64,000 nt of DNA from Bifidobacterium ramosum (lineage in GTDB: Bacteria; Actinomycetota; Actinomycetes; Actinomycetales; Bifidobacteriaceae): NCBI RefSeq assembly GCF_009299505.1, contig NZ_WBSM01000008.1:107256-171255 (forward strand), read 5' to 3'. How positions within the stretch are numbered: the first letter of the stretch is position 1; each line of letters opens with the position of its first letter. The notes under the pieces were generated by a model, which worked only from the letters and a program-made list of their open reading frames with translations, had not been told where the DNA came from and searched no databases. Below, one piece after another: positions 33,557 to 42,503 of the stretch. A program made the translations under genes and the position numbers.

Positions 33557-34726
33557 TTACGCCGCGCACAGTCCGGCGAGCCGGTCACGGAACCGCGCGG
33601 TGAAGCACGGCGCGTCGACGGTGAGCGCGACGTGCGCGGTCTTGTGCGGGTCGCGCAGCCGGGTCGGGTCGCCGATGGTGCGGCCGCGGAACCCGTGGCC
33701 GTTGCCGGTGGCCGTTTCGGTCATCATGTTGACGTCGAACAGGCCGACGAGCGTCGGGTCGAGCGCGACGGCCGCGGCGAGCGGGTCGTGCAGGGGGCTG
33801 CCGGCGAGGAAGATCGGGTCGCTGGCCTCGTTCGCGTCGATGTAGAAACGGACCATGTCGGCGAGGAACGCGCCGCGCCGCGTGCCGGTCGCCCGCCACA
33901 GGTCGGCGTCGTCGCGCGTCATCAGGCACTGGTGCGTCACGTCGAGGCTGATCATGGTCACATCCGCGCCGGAGCGGAACACGCGGTTCGCGGCCTCGGG
34001 ATCCTGGAAGATGTTGGTTTCGCAGATCAGGTCGTAGCAGTTGCCCTCCTGCGTGAGCGAGCCGCCCATGATGACGAGCCGCAGGTGCGGCACGATGTCG
34101 GGCGCGAGCCGGATGGCCGCGTCCACGTCGGTGAGCGGGCCGGTCGCGACGACCGTCACGTCACGGCCGTATGCGCGCACCGAGTCCACGATGAACCGCA
34201 CGCCTGCGCCGTCGCGGGATGCGGCGGCCGCATCGGCGAGCGCAGTGGATTCGGCCGCCGCATCGACGTCGATACGCTCGCCGCCGACCGACTTGGTCAG
34301 TCGCGTGCGGAATGCGGCGACGGATGGACGGGCGACTGTCGTGTCCATGCTCGCTGCGGTGCCGGCGATGTCATCGGCATCGCCGTCTATGGCCACATCG
34401 TCCGTGGCCGCATCGTCCGTCCGGCCGTCCAGATAATCGGCCGGATCGACGTTGCCGAGCCCGTTGGAGCCATGGAAACGGGCGCATCCCGCGTCGACCT
34501 CGAACAGGTCGGCCCAGGATGGCGCCTCGCATCCGAGCATGACCGGAATGTCCTCGCGCCCGAACAGTCGCAGCACGGCGTGGTTGTTGCACACGGAGTC
34601 GCGCGCGGTCACGTTGCCGTAGGTACCGACGACGCCCAGAAGCTCGGCCTCGGGCGAGGCGAGCAGATAGCACAGGGCGAGGGTGTCGTCGATGCCGGTG
34701 TCGACGTCGAGCACGAGGCGGGTCAT
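33557..34726 (-). CDS. Inosine-uridine-type nucleoside hydrolase with an insertion
   Basis: A 389-residue nucleoside hydrolase that splits N-glycosidic bonds of ribonucleosides. The calcium-binding signature is at the N-terminus (LVLDVDTGIDDTLALCYLLASPEAELLGVVGTYGN), then FHGSNGLGN, VVATGPLTDVDAAIRLAPDIVPHLRLVIMGGS and LDVTHQC. Family members are usually near 310-320 residues; the excess is an Asp/Ala-rich low-complexity block at ~100-165 (DGRTDDAATDDVAIDGDADD). The start is two bases after the stop of the ABC binding protein, and its ribosome site (GGGAGCC) is inside that gene, linking the enzyme to the transporter, perhaps for salvage of a nucleoside or base. Confidence 0.87.
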   Translation of the reverse strand: MTRLVLDVDTGIDDTLALCYLLASPEAELLGVVGTYGNVTARDSVCNNHAVLRLFGREDIPVMLGCEAPSWADLFEVDAGCARFHGSNGLGNVDPADYLDGRTDDAATDDVAIDGDADDIAGTAASMDTTVARPSVAAFRTRLTKSVGGERIDVDAAAESTALADAAAASRDGAGVRFIVDSVRAYGRDVTVVATGPLTDVDAAIRLAPDIVPHLRLVIMGGSLTQEGNCYDLICETNIFQDPEAANRVFRSGADVTMISLDVTHQCLMTRDDADLWRATGTRRGAFLADMVRFYIDANEASDPIFLAGSPLHDPLAAAVALDPTLVGLFDVNMMTETATGNGHGFRGRTIGDPTRLRDPHKTAHVALTVDAPCFTARFRDRLAGLCAA

Positions 34727-34728
34727 GG

Positions 34729-35820
34729 TTACTTGGCTCCCTTCAGGAATTCGTTGGTGGCGCCGTCCTTGGCCTGCGGCACCTTGTCGGTCGGGTTGCC
34801 GTTGGCGTCGGTGTAGGCGTGGCCTTCGCCAAGGAAGTCGAAGCGCTTCTGCGTTTCGACGAAGTCGTTGGTGCCGAGCACGAACGAGCCGTCCTTGATC
34901 TTGGCCGGGTCGCCCCAGTACTGGCCGTCGACGATCACGTGCATGCTCTTCTTGACGAACGCCTCCTCGAGGTTGTAGTCGGCGGCGTCCTTGGCGAGGA
35001 TGGCCGCGGCGTCGTCCGGGTTCGAGTACGCGTACTCGTAGCCCTGCTGGGCAGCCTGCACGAACTTACGTACGACGTCCGGCTGTTCCTTGATCATCTT
35101 GTCGCTGGTGATGATGCCGATCGCGTCGCCGTTGCCGGGCACGCCGTAGTCGGGCTCGCTGAAGCAGTTGAGCTGCGGGCCGTACATTTCGGCCTGCACG
35201 CCCTCCCACGTCGAGTAGAAGCCGCCGAAGTCGGCCTTGCCGGATTCGAGCGTCTTGAACGTGGACGTGCCGACGGTCACCTTGTCGAACTCGCCTTTGC
35301 CGCCGTCGTTCTGGATCATGCGCTTGATGACGATGTCGGACTCGTTGCCGCCGAACGTGGCGAACGTCTTGCCGTCGAAGTCCTTCGGGGACTTGATGGC
35401 GGTGTTGCTGGCGAGCGCGCACCAGATGGCGCTCGGCTTCTGCTGGACCTGCAGGACCTGCTTGATGTGCGCGCCCTTCAGGTCGGTGTAGCTGGCCGCG
35501 TTGTACAGGTTGGACAGCGCGAATTCGGCGACGCCGTTGTTCACGGCCTGCTCGGCGCCCGCCTGTGCGACGGCGACGATGTCGACGTCGAGGCCGGCGT
35601 TCTTGAAGTAGCCCTTGTTCTTGGCCACGTAGACGCCGATGTGGTTGGTGTCGGCCGTCCACGCGAGCATGAACGTGACCTTGGTGAGCTTGTTCGACGA
35701 GGTGTCGGAGGCGTTGTTGGCGGTGTTGCCACAGCCTGCGACGGCGAATGCCATGGCCGCGGCCGCGCCGGCCGCGAACACGCGGGTGATGGTGGTACGC
35801 ATGGTTGACATGAACGTCAT
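34729..35820 (-). CDS. ABC transporter substrate-binding lipoprotein (NMT1/THI5-like)
   Basis: A 363-residue lipoprotein (signal TRVFAAGAAAAMAFAVAGC, lipobox VAGC). The mature part is an NMT1/THI5-like periplasmic-type binding fold: KVTFMLAWTADTNHIGVYVAKNKGYFKNAGLDVDIV at its start, then VAEFALSNLYNAASYTDLKGAHIKQVLQVQQKPS and SPKDFDGKTFATFGGNESDIVIKRMIQNDGG. Relatives bind thiamine pyrimidine precursors, riboflavin, or sulfonates and nitrate. Coupling to a nucleoside hydrolase points to a nucleobase or pyrimidine-like ligand, which is inference. The divergent gene encodes the permease; no ATPase gene is in the window. Confidence 0.87.
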   Translation of the reverse strand: MTFMSTMRTTITRVFAAGAAAAMAFAVAGCGNTANNASDTSSNKLTKVTFMLAWTADTNHIGVYVAKNKGYFKNAGLDVDIVAVAQAGAEQAVNNGVAEFALSNLYNAASYTDLKGAHIKQVLQVQQKPSAIWCALASNTAIKSPKDFDGKTFATFGGNESDIVIKRMIQNDGGKGEFDKVTVGTSTFKTLESGKADFGGFYSTWEGVQAEMYGPQLNCFSEPDYGVPGNGDAIGIITSDKMIKEQPDVVRKFVQAAQQGYEYAYSNPDDAAAILAKDAADYNLEEAFVKKSMHVIVDGQYWGDPAKIKDGSFVLGTNDFVETQKRFDFLGEGHAYTDANGNPTDKVPQAKDGATNEFLKGAK

Positions 35821-36205
35821 GATGATTCCCTAAATCAGTTCTTCTCGTAAACGCGGTGATACCGCGCGTCGCGCTCTGGGACGCTTTCAAGCGGAGTTCG
35901 ACAGAGCACGACCGGAGGGCCTGATTCCGCTTGCCCAATGCCCCCGGACGCTGCCATCGATATCCATGCCGTCCGGTTTGCCACACATTGGCGCTGAAGC
36001 ACTGCCATTGTACCTGCACGGTTGACAACCGCCGCCACAGTTCGGGGAAAGTCCGCGAACCGTTCATAATGGGTCATGGCCGTATGGGCCGTATGCGTAC
36101 GGCCTGTCGGGTTTCGGACGAAACGGCGCGCGGGCTCCTCACCTTACCGCAGGTCGCCTTTCGTTGGTGGAGCATGGGATACCCCACGGAAAGGGGAAGG
36201 TGACG
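35821..36205. other. Divergent intergenic region of the ABC transporter genes
   Basis: The 385 bases between the binding-protein and permease genes have no convincing open frame. They contain several short dyads: CGCGGT/ACCGCG (35852-35866), CAAGCGGA/TCCGCTTG on both sides of ~35910, and GGCCGTA/TACGGCC (36087-36104, four-base loop). I looked for a TPP riboswitch signature and did not see one. The long leader on the binding-protein side could hold an unrecognised RNA control element. Confidence 0.5.
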
Positions 36206-37009
36206 ATGATGGATACTCGGCACGACGATCTGGAGGAACGCCGCGAACGTATCAAGGATCGGATCGCGACGACGACGGCCGTGATCATCCTGCTGGCCGT
36301 ATGGGAGGGTTGGGTGCGGCTCGCGCATATACCGGCGAGCATGTTCTCCTCCCCCACGCAGATCGTGCAGGCGACGATCGACGCGTGGCCTACGCTGTGG
36401 CCGGCGACGCAGGTGACCGCGTTCGAGGGATTCGTCGGTTTCGCGTTCGCCGTATTGGCCGGCATACTGGTCGGTATCGCGTTCTACTGCTTCCGTACGC
36501 TGAACGCGGCCCTGTACCCGCTGCTGTATGCGGCGCAGACGATGCCGCTGATCACGATCGCCCCGCTGTTTCTGATCTGGTTCGGGTTTGAGATCTCCGG
36601 CAAGATCGTCATCACCGCGTTCTGGGGATTGTTCCCGATCGCCGTGCAGACGATCCGTGGATTGAAGGCGGTGCCGCAGTTCTATTCGGATGTGGCGCTC
36701 ACCTGCGGCGCGACGCCGGTGTGGACGCTGTGGCATGTGAAGCTGCGCGTGGCGGCTCGGCAGATCTTCGGCGGTGTGCGCATCAGCGCCGCCTATATCT
36801 TCGCCACGGCCACGACGGCCGAGTATCTGGGCGCGCGCAAGGGCCTCGGCATCTGGCTGCAGGCCGCGTACAACTCGTTCCGCACACCGCTGATCTTCTC
36901 CGCGACGATCGTGATCGTGGCGCTGACCGTACTGCTTATGGCCATCGTGAACGTGTGCGAGCGTGTGCTGCTCGGACCGGTCGAGAACGATGAGAATCCC
37001 GACGAGTGA
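36206..37009 (+). CDS. ABC transporter permease (SsuC/TauC/ThiX family)
   Basis: A 267-residue inner-membrane permease with six helices. The EAA loop that contacts the ATPase is seen in FYSDVALTCGATPVWTLWHVKLRVAARQIFGGVRI (G in the E/DAA-x3-G position). It pairs with the divergent NMT1/THI5-type binding protein. The ATG at 36206 follows GGGGAAGG; a TTG at 36164 opens the same frame but has no ribosome site. The gene stands alone, converges on UPF0182 with a strong terminator, and no ATP-binding subunit is adjacent. Confidence 0.9.
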   Translation: MMDTRHDDLEERRERIKDRIATTTAVIILLAVWEGWVRLAHIPASMFSSPTQIVQATIDAWPTLWPATQVTAFEGFVGFAFAVLAGILVGIAFYCFRTLNAALYPLLYAAQTMPLITIAPLFLIWFGFEISGKIVITAFWGLFPIAVQTIRGLKAVPQFYSDVALTCGATPVWTLWHVKLRVAARQIFGGVRISAAYIFATATTAEYLGARKGLGIWLQAAYNSFRTPLIFSATIVIVALTVLLMAIVNVCERVLLGPVENDENPDE

Positions 37010-37059
37010 TCGTTCGGCTGCCGCGTATGCGTCGACGATGGCATGCGATATGACGAGAG

Positions 37060-37103
37060 GGGGTCGCGGTTCATCCCGTTATGGATTGATGAACCGCGAC
37101 CCC
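37060..37103. terminator. Bidirectional terminator
   Basis: GGGGTCGCGGTTCATC (37060-37075) pairs perfectly with GATGAACCGCGACCCC (37088-37103). It lies between the convergent permease and UPF0182 genes. Confidence 0.7.
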
Positions 37104-37148
37104 TCGCTGGTACTCGGACGGTGATGTCCGAACCGCAGGCGCCCCCTG

Positions 37149-40100
37149 CTACTGCTGCTCGAGCTCGAGGGCCTTGTTGATCGCCTCCTGCAGCTGTTTC
37201 TGGGCGTCGCCGTAGGCGGACCAGTCGCCGTTCTTCATGGCGGAGTCCGCGTCCTTCATGGCCTGTGCGGCATCCTCGAGCGCGGCCTTGAGGTCGGCGT
37301 TCGTGGAGGCTGAGCCGGAGCCGTTCTGGTCTGAGCCGTTCGACTGATTGCCGGACGTGTCGTTGCCCTTGCCGCCGCCGGTCGTGCCGGAACCGTTCTG
37401 ATCGGACGACCCGTTGCCGGAACCGTTTCCGCCCGTTCCGCCGGCCGCGTTCTCCGCGTCGCCCGCGGCCGCACCGGAGTCGCCGCCGAACACTTGGTCG
37501 AGCGCCTCGTCCAACGTATCGGCGAACCCGACCTGATCGCCGAACGCGACGAGCACCTTCTTGAGCAGCGGGAACGAGGTCGAGCCGCTCGACTTGACGT
37601 ACACCGGCTGCACGTACACAAGGCCGCCGCCGAGCGGCAGGGTGAGCAGGTTGCCGCGCACCACGTTCGTGGAGCCGGATTGCAGCAGGTTGAGTTCTTT
37701 GGACACGTCGGCGTCGGCGTTGAAGTTGTTCTGCGCTTGGCCGGGGCCGGGTACGTTGGAGTCCTTGGGTAGCTCCTGCAGGCGGATCGTGCCGTAGTTC
37801 TTGCCGATCACGCCCTTCTCGCCCCCCGCGTCGGAGTCGACCGACAGGAAGCCGGTCAGGATCTCGCGCGTCGACGTGCCGGCGGGGATGTACGAGGAGG
37901 TCAGCGAGAAGATCGGCTCGTTCGTGCCACCGGTCTGCAGCGTCAGGTAGTACGGCGGCTGCAGGATATCCTTGGCCTGATCGGCCTCGGATTCAGTCGG
38001 GTCGACCGGCGTCTGCCAGAAGTCCTCGCCGGAGAAGAACTGGTTTGCGGAGGTCACGTGGTACTTGGCGAGCAGTTCGCGCTGCACCTTGAACAGATTT
38101 TCGGGGTAGCGCAGGTGGCTCATGAGGTCACCGGAGATCTCGGAGACGGAATGGTACTGGCCCGGGAAGATCTGCTGCCAGGCCTTGATGACCGGGTCGT
38201 TCTCGTCCCACACGTACAGGTCGACCGAGCCGTCGTATGCGTCGACGGTGGCCTTGACCGAGTTGCGGATGTAGTTGGCCTGCTGCGAGCCGAGGCCCTG
38301 CACGGTGTCGGACGTTTCGGTGGTCGAGTCGGCGGTCGCCGCGCCCAGATCGGTCATCTGCGAGTACGGGTACGCGTCGGAGGTCGTGTAGCCGTCGACG
38401 ATCCACTTGACACGGCCGTCCACCACGGCCGGATACACGCGGCCGTCGAGCGTCAGGTACGGCGCGACCTTGGCGACGCGCTCCTTCGGCGAGCGATCGT
38501 AGAGAATCTGCGAGGCACTGGTCACGCGGTCGGAGAACAGGATCTGGTCGGAGCCGAAGCGGATCGCATACAGCAGACGGGAGAAGATGTTGCCAACCGA
38601 CGGGCCGCCGTCGCCCGTGAACGTGGTGGTCGCGCCCTCCGAACCGGTCGGATAGTCGAATTCCCACGACTTGGTGCCTTCCGGCGCGCCGACGATCGAG
38701 TATTCGGTCGCGTTCGGCGAGAAGTAGATGCGCGGCTCGTACTGCTCGGAATCCGTGAGCTTGCCCTGGGTGGGGATGCCGGATTCGAAGAACTTCGGCT
38801 GGCCATCGGCGGTCACCTTGTTGCCGTATGCGGCGACGACGCCGTAACCGTGCGTGTACACGGTGTGGTCGTTGACCCAGTTGCGGTTGTCGAGTCCGTC
38901 GAGGTCGAGTTCGCGGGCGGCGATCACGGTGTCCTGGCTTTCGCCGTCGATGTCGTACTTGTCGACGGCGAGCGTGTCGGCGAAGGTGTAGTACTGCTTG
39001 GACTGCTGCAGCTGCTTGAACGTCGGCGAGACGATCTGCGGGTCGAGCAGGCGGATCTGCGCGGTGGTGTCGGCCTCGCCGGACAGCGCACCGGACTCGC
39101 CCTTGGTGGTGGCCTGATACTGTTCGACCTTCACGTTGTCGAGGCCGTACGCCTGCTGCGTGGCCTTGATGTTGCGCTGGATGTACGTCGATTCCATCTC
39201 CTGCGCGTTCGGGTTGACCTTGAAGCGCTGCAACAGCATCGGCCAGACGACGGTGAGGACCATGGAGACGACGAGCGCGGCGGCGATGGCCACGACCGGC
39301 GTGCGCCACGCCTTGAGCGCGGCGACGGCGCGCACGGTCGGCTTGGCCGGGCCTTCGAGCGCGTGTGAACGCATGAGCCAGATGCCGAGGAACACGCCGA
39401 GGACGGCGGTGATCGCGGCCATGATGAACGTGACCGGGATGGTGGCGTTGACGGTGGTGTAGGTGGCGCCGGTGATGCGGCTGCCCTGCTCGGTCAGATG
39501 GGTGAACACGCCGATGATCTGACGTGCGGACCATGCGAGCATGTTGAGGATGAGCCAGATGGCGATCTGACGGCGGGCGCGCTTGGTGACGGCGAGGATG
39601 CCGCGGCCGTGCACGGGCATGGTGAAGCGGATGCCGCCCATGAGCACGTGGGAGACGACGGAGAACACGAGGCCGACGCCGAGGAGCATGGACACGGCCG
39701 CGACCACGAGCTTGAGGCCGGGCAGCACGAACACGTAGAAGCCGTTGTCAAGTCCGAACTGCGGGTCGGTGGTGCCGAAGGACTGCGCATTGAACATGAG
39801 CAGCACGTCGGCCCAGTTCGCGTTGAACTGCGCGCCGAACACGGCGCCGACCAGCAACGAGACCACGACGGCGACACGGCGGGCGGTCTTCGAGGCGACA
39901 CCCTTGCCGATCTCGATCACGTCGCCGTTGATGCGGATCGTGGAGCCGTCGTCCGAATCGGGGCGTGCACGGATCGCCAGCACGGCGGAGACGAAACCGG
40001 TCAGGGCCATAAGCAGCGCGTACGCGATCCACAGACCGACCTTAGTGCCCAGCTGCGTCCATACGACGCTCTGGAAGCCGAGCTGACCGTACCACATGAG

Positions 40101-40406
40101 ATCGGTGATGAACTGGGCGAGACCGAAGAACAGGCCGACGATGACGACGAGCGCAAGCACGACGCCGATGAGGATCTTGCTGCCCCGATTCGAGGACGGA
40201 CGGCTGGGACGCTGCGTGATGCGCGGGCCCGTCGGGCGGCGCGGCGGCTGCGACGGACCGCCGGCGGCACCGGAATATGGCGAGGATGCGGTGTCGCCGT
40301 CCGTCTGGACGTTGAGGATCACCGGATCGTCGCCGTTGTCGGCTCCCCGGCGATCGCCGCCCTGGGAACCGTCGAACAATGGACCAAACGCATCGAAAAA
40401 TGACAT
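37149..40406 (-). CDS. UPF0182 family large membrane protein
   Basis: A 1085-residue UPF0182 (COG1615) protein, conserved in actinobacteria and of unknown function. About seven membrane helices lie in residues ~75-395 (IGVVLALVVIVGLFFGLAQFI, AYALLMALTGFVSAVLAI, VSMLLGVGLVFSVVSHVLMG and others), followed by a very large extracytoplasmic domain with IQRNIKATQQAYGLDNV and EKVAPYLTLDGRVYPAVVDGRVKWIVDGYTTSDAYPYS. The C-terminus is a Gly/Ser/Asn-rich linker and a coiled segment (LKAALEDAAQAMKDADSAM). The N-terminus (~70 residues) is Pro/Arg-rich. It is transcribed alone, divergent from the GH3 gene. Confidence 0.93.
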   Translation of the reverse strand: MSFFDAFGPLFDGSQGGDRRGADNGDDPVILNVQTDGDTASSPYSGAAGGPSQPPRRPTGPRITQRPSRPSSNRGSKILIGVVLALVVIVGLFFGLAQFITDLMWYGQLGFQSVVWTQLGTKVGLWIAYALLMALTGFVSAVLAIRARPDSDDGSTIRINGDVIEIGKGVASKTARRVAVVVSLLVGAVFGAQFNANWADVLLMFNAQSFGTTDPQFGLDNGFYVFVLPGLKLVVAAVSMLLGVGLVFSVVSHVLMGGIRFTMPVHGRGILAVTKRARRQIAIWLILNMLAWSARQIIGVFTHLTEQGSRITGATYTTVNATIPVTFIMAAITAVLGVFLGIWLMRSHALEGPAKPTVRAVAALKAWRTPVVAIAAALVVSMVLTVVWPMLLQRFKVNPNAQEMESTYIQRNIKATQQAYGLDNVKVEQYQATTKGESGALSGEADTTAQIRLLDPQIVSPTFKQLQQSKQYYTFADTLAVDKYDIDGESQDTVIAARELDLDGLDNRNWVNDHTVYTHGYGVVAAYGNKVTADGQPKFFESGIPTQGKLTDSEQYEPRIYFSPNATEYSIVGAPEGTKSWEFDYPTGSEGATTTFTGDGGPSVGNIFSRLLYAIRFGSDQILFSDRVTSASQILYDRSPKERVAKVAPYLTLDGRVYPAVVDGRVKWIVDGYTTSDAYPYSQMTDLGAATADSTTETSDTVQGLGSQQANYIRNSVKATVDAYDGSVDLYVWDENDPVIKAWQQIFPGQYHSVSEISGDLMSHLRYPENLFKVQRELLAKYHVTSANQFFSGEDFWQTPVDPTESEADQAKDILQPPYYLTLQTGGTNEPIFSLTSSYIPAGTSTREILTGFLSVDSDAGGEKGVIGKNYGTIRLQELPKDSNVPGPGQAQNNFNADADVSKELNLLQSGSTNVVRGNLLTLPLGGGLVYVQPVYVKSSGSTSFPLLKKVLVAFGDQVGFADTLDEALDQVFGGDSGAAAGDAENAAGGTGGNGSGNGSSDQNGSGTTGGGKGNDTSGNQSNGSDQNGSGSASTNADLKAALEDAAQAMKDADSAMKNGDWSAYGDAQKQLQEAINKALELEQQ

Positions 40407-40581
40407 GGTCCCAGCGTAGCGTCAGGTGCGGAGGGGCTTACGCCCAGAGCTTGGCGGGAATGCTTTCAGCTGACGTTCAGCGAACGCGCGGCGCATGTGC
40501 AATACCAGAGCAGCTGAACGACGTCGACCAGCCGCCTTGGTATCGATCATCGGCACGGCGAACGTGCGATAATCGACAACT

Positions 40582-41850
40582 GTGAAACGTTCTGATGACC
40601 GTATCGATCGGATCCTGCGCCGTGTCCGTATGACGTGTGCGACGCTGCTGTGCGCGGCGCTGACGTTGGCGCTGACATCGTGCGCGCCGCTGCCGGACGG
40701 TACGACAGACGCGAACGCCAGTGGCGATACCGGTACCATTGCGCCGGCGGATACGCCGACGCTGATACGCCGTGCGCTGATCCGTGCCGCGGTGCCGGCG
40801 CCGATGGACGCGAATCAGGCCCGGGCACGGCGTGCGGTCGCGTCGATGAGTCTCGAAGAGCAGGTGGGGCAGCTGATCATGGCGCCGCTGTATGCCGGTA
40901 CCGATCCCGCGACGATGCAGTCGCTGATCGGCGAACGGCATGTCGGCGCGGTGTTGATCATCGGCAACTGGAATGACGGCGTCGCGTCGGTGCGCGCCGC
41001 GGCCGATACGCTGCAATCGTATGCGCCGGCCGGCAACCGGCTGATCATGGCGACCGACCAGGAGGGCGGTCTGGTGCAGCATCTGCAGGGCGCCGGCTTC
41101 GATGCGATGCCGTCCGCCGTCGAGCAGGGGCGGATGACCGCGGACGCGTTGCGTTCGGCCGCGGGCGTGTGGGGCTCGCAGCTGGCGCAGGCGGGCATCA
41201 ACGTCGATCTGGCGCCGGTGGCGGATACAGTGACCGTCGATCGTACGGCGAACGCGCCGATCGGCATGTTGGACCGTGATTTCGGGCTCGATGCGGCGGG
41301 CAATGCGGCGCATGCCGTCGCGTTTGCACAAGGGTTGCGCGACGCCGGCGTGTGGTCGGCGGTCAAGCATTATCCGGGGCTGGGAGCGGTGACTGGCAAC
41401 ACGGATTTCACCGCCGACGGCATCCTCGACACGACGACCACGGAGGCCGGTCCGGAGGTCGGCGCGTTCGCGACGGTGGTTCGGCAGGCCGATCCGGGAC
41501 TGGTGATGATGTCGCTGGCGACGTATGAGCGGATCGACGCCGATCATCCGGCCGCGTTTTCGTCCACGATCATCGACGGGCTGCTGCGCGGCACGGACGG
41601 TTATGACGGCGTGGTGACGTCGGATTCGCTGTCGGCCGCCGCGGTCGGCGCGGTGCCGGTCGATCAGCTCGGCGTGCGGTTTGTGGAGGCCGGCGGCGAT
41701 CTGGCCTGCATCGGCGAGACCGACTACGTACAACCGATCATCGACGGGTTGCTGGCACGGGCGCGTTCGGACACCGGGTTCGCCGCCAAGGTCACACGGT
41801 CGGCGCGCCGTGTCATGGCGCTCAAATACCGCATGGGACTGGCCGTCTGA
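40582..41850 (+). CDS. Glycoside hydrolase family 3 lipoprotein (NagZ/LpqI-like)
   Basis: A 422-residue surface enzyme related to beta-N-acetylhexosaminidases that trim peptidoglycan sugars. The signal MTCATLLCAALTLALTSC carries a lipobox-like LTSC. The GH3 barrel shows MSLEEQVGQLIMAPLY, IMATDQEGGLVQHL, WGSQLAQAGINVDLAPVADTV, SAVKHYPGLGAVTGNTDF and the nucleophile Asp in DGVVTSDSLSAAAV. In NagZ the KH(F/Y)PGHG-x-T-x-x-DSH loop supplies a catalytic His; here the loop reads PGLG and NTDF, so that His is missing, as in some LpqI-like proteins. It starts with GTG at 40582, or ATG at 40630. It is followed by two long DNA palindromes. Confidence 0.88.
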   Translation: MKRSDDRIDRILRRVRMTCATLLCAALTLALTSCAPLPDGTTDANASGDTGTIAPADTPTLIRRALIRAAVPAPMDANQARARRAVASMSLEEQVGQLIMAPLYAGTDPATMQSLIGERHVGAVLIIGNWNDGVASVRAAADTLQSYAPAGNRLIMATDQEGGLVQHLQGAGFDAMPSAVEQGRMTADALRSAAGVWGSQLAQAGINVDLAPVADTVTVDRTANAPIGMLDRDFGLDAAGNAAHAVAFAQGLRDAGVWSAVKHYPGLGAVTGNTDFTADGILDTTTTEAGPEVGAFATVVRQADPGLVMMSLATYERIDADHPAAFSSTIIDGLLRGTDGYDGVVTSDSLSAAAVGAVPVDQLGVRFVEAGGDLACIGETDYVQPIIDGLLARARSDTGFAAKVTRSARRVMALKYRMGLAV

Positions 41851-41899
41851 CCGTCGCCACGGCGGCGTCCACGTCCGACCGGCACCACGTCCCCATCCG

Positions 41900-41976
41900 C
41901 CGTTCCTATTCTCTAACGGACATACAGCCGATTTCGTGGCCGAATCGGCTGTATGTCCGTTAGAGAATAGGAACGG
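41900..41976. repeat. Perfect 34-base inverted repeat (palindrome 1)
   Basis: Left arm 41900-41933 and right arm 41943-41976 are exact reverse complements over 34 bases with a nine-base loop. The inner part of the arm is AACGGACATACAGCCGATT, repeated in palindrome 2. It is ~50 bases after the GH3 stop. It could terminate transcription but is much longer and more perfect than needed and has no T-run. Confidence 0.93.
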
Positions 41977-42031
41977 AAACGAGCAGGCGCGGCAGGGGAA
42001 CAGCAAGTATTACAGCCCCGATTACGTCTCC

Positions 42032-42073
42032 GATTACGATTCATCGATTACGATTCATCGATTACGATTCATC
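42032..42073 (+). repeat. Three tandem copies of a 14-base unit
   Basis: GATTACGATTCATC occurs three times in perfect tandem between the two palindromes, with a partial copy (GATTACG) just before. It has no obvious coding role. Confidence 0.9.
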
Positions 42074-42087
42074 CGTCTCAATTCCCC

Positions 42088-42134
42088 AACGGACATACAG
42101 CCGATTTGTCCCCGTAATCGGCTGTATGTCCGTT
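42088..42134. repeat. Perfect 19-base inverted repeat (palindrome 2)
   Basis: AACGGACATACAGCCGATT (42088-42106) and its exact reverse complement (42116-42134) around a nine-base loop. The arm is identical to the inner arm of palindrome 1, 150 bases away. It precedes the end of the convergent azlD gene by 34 bases. Confidence 0.93.
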
Positions 42135-42167
42135 GAAGGGAGGGAACGCGGATATGGACGACTCCAG

Positions 42168-42503
42168 CTAGACGAAGACGAGCTGGACGAGCAGCATGTA
42201 GAGGATGGTGCCGCCGGCGATCGACAGCAGCATATTCTTCTTCCACACGTGCAATGCGATGATCGCCAGCATCGCGATCGCCTCGGGAATCCCGTGGCTG
42301 CCGGACATCAGTGACACGTCCTTGAGCGAATACACCACCAGCAGACCGGTCATCGCATATGGCAGCACCTTGCCGAGATAGCGGATGAACCGCGGCGGCT
42401 CCTTCGACTCGGGAAACAGCAGAAACGGCACGAACCGGGTGAGCATCGTACCGAACGCGACCACGGCGATCGTCGCCACGGCCTGCCACAGGCTCATCGT
42501 CAT
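42168..42503 (-). CDS. azlD: AzlD-type branched-chain amino acid exporter subunit
   Basis: A 111-residue protein with three to four membrane helices ([81 protein letters not shown]). The [36 protein letters not shown] block is characteristic of AzlD, which works with AzlC to export branched-chain amino acids or toxic analogues. Its start overlaps the azlC stop by four bases, so the pair is translationally coupled. Confidence 0.93.
   Translation of the reverse strand: MTMSLWQAVATIAVVAFGTMLTRFVPFLLFPESKEPPRFIRYLGKVLPYAMTGLLVVYSLKDVSLMSGSHGIPEAIAMLAIIALHVWKKNMLLSIAGGTILYMLLVQLVFV

Noticed and set aside
35821..36205. TPP or other known riboswitch before the THI5-like binding protein
   Set aside because: I looked for the conserved thiamine-box segments on the minus strand and did not find them; only short dyads are present.
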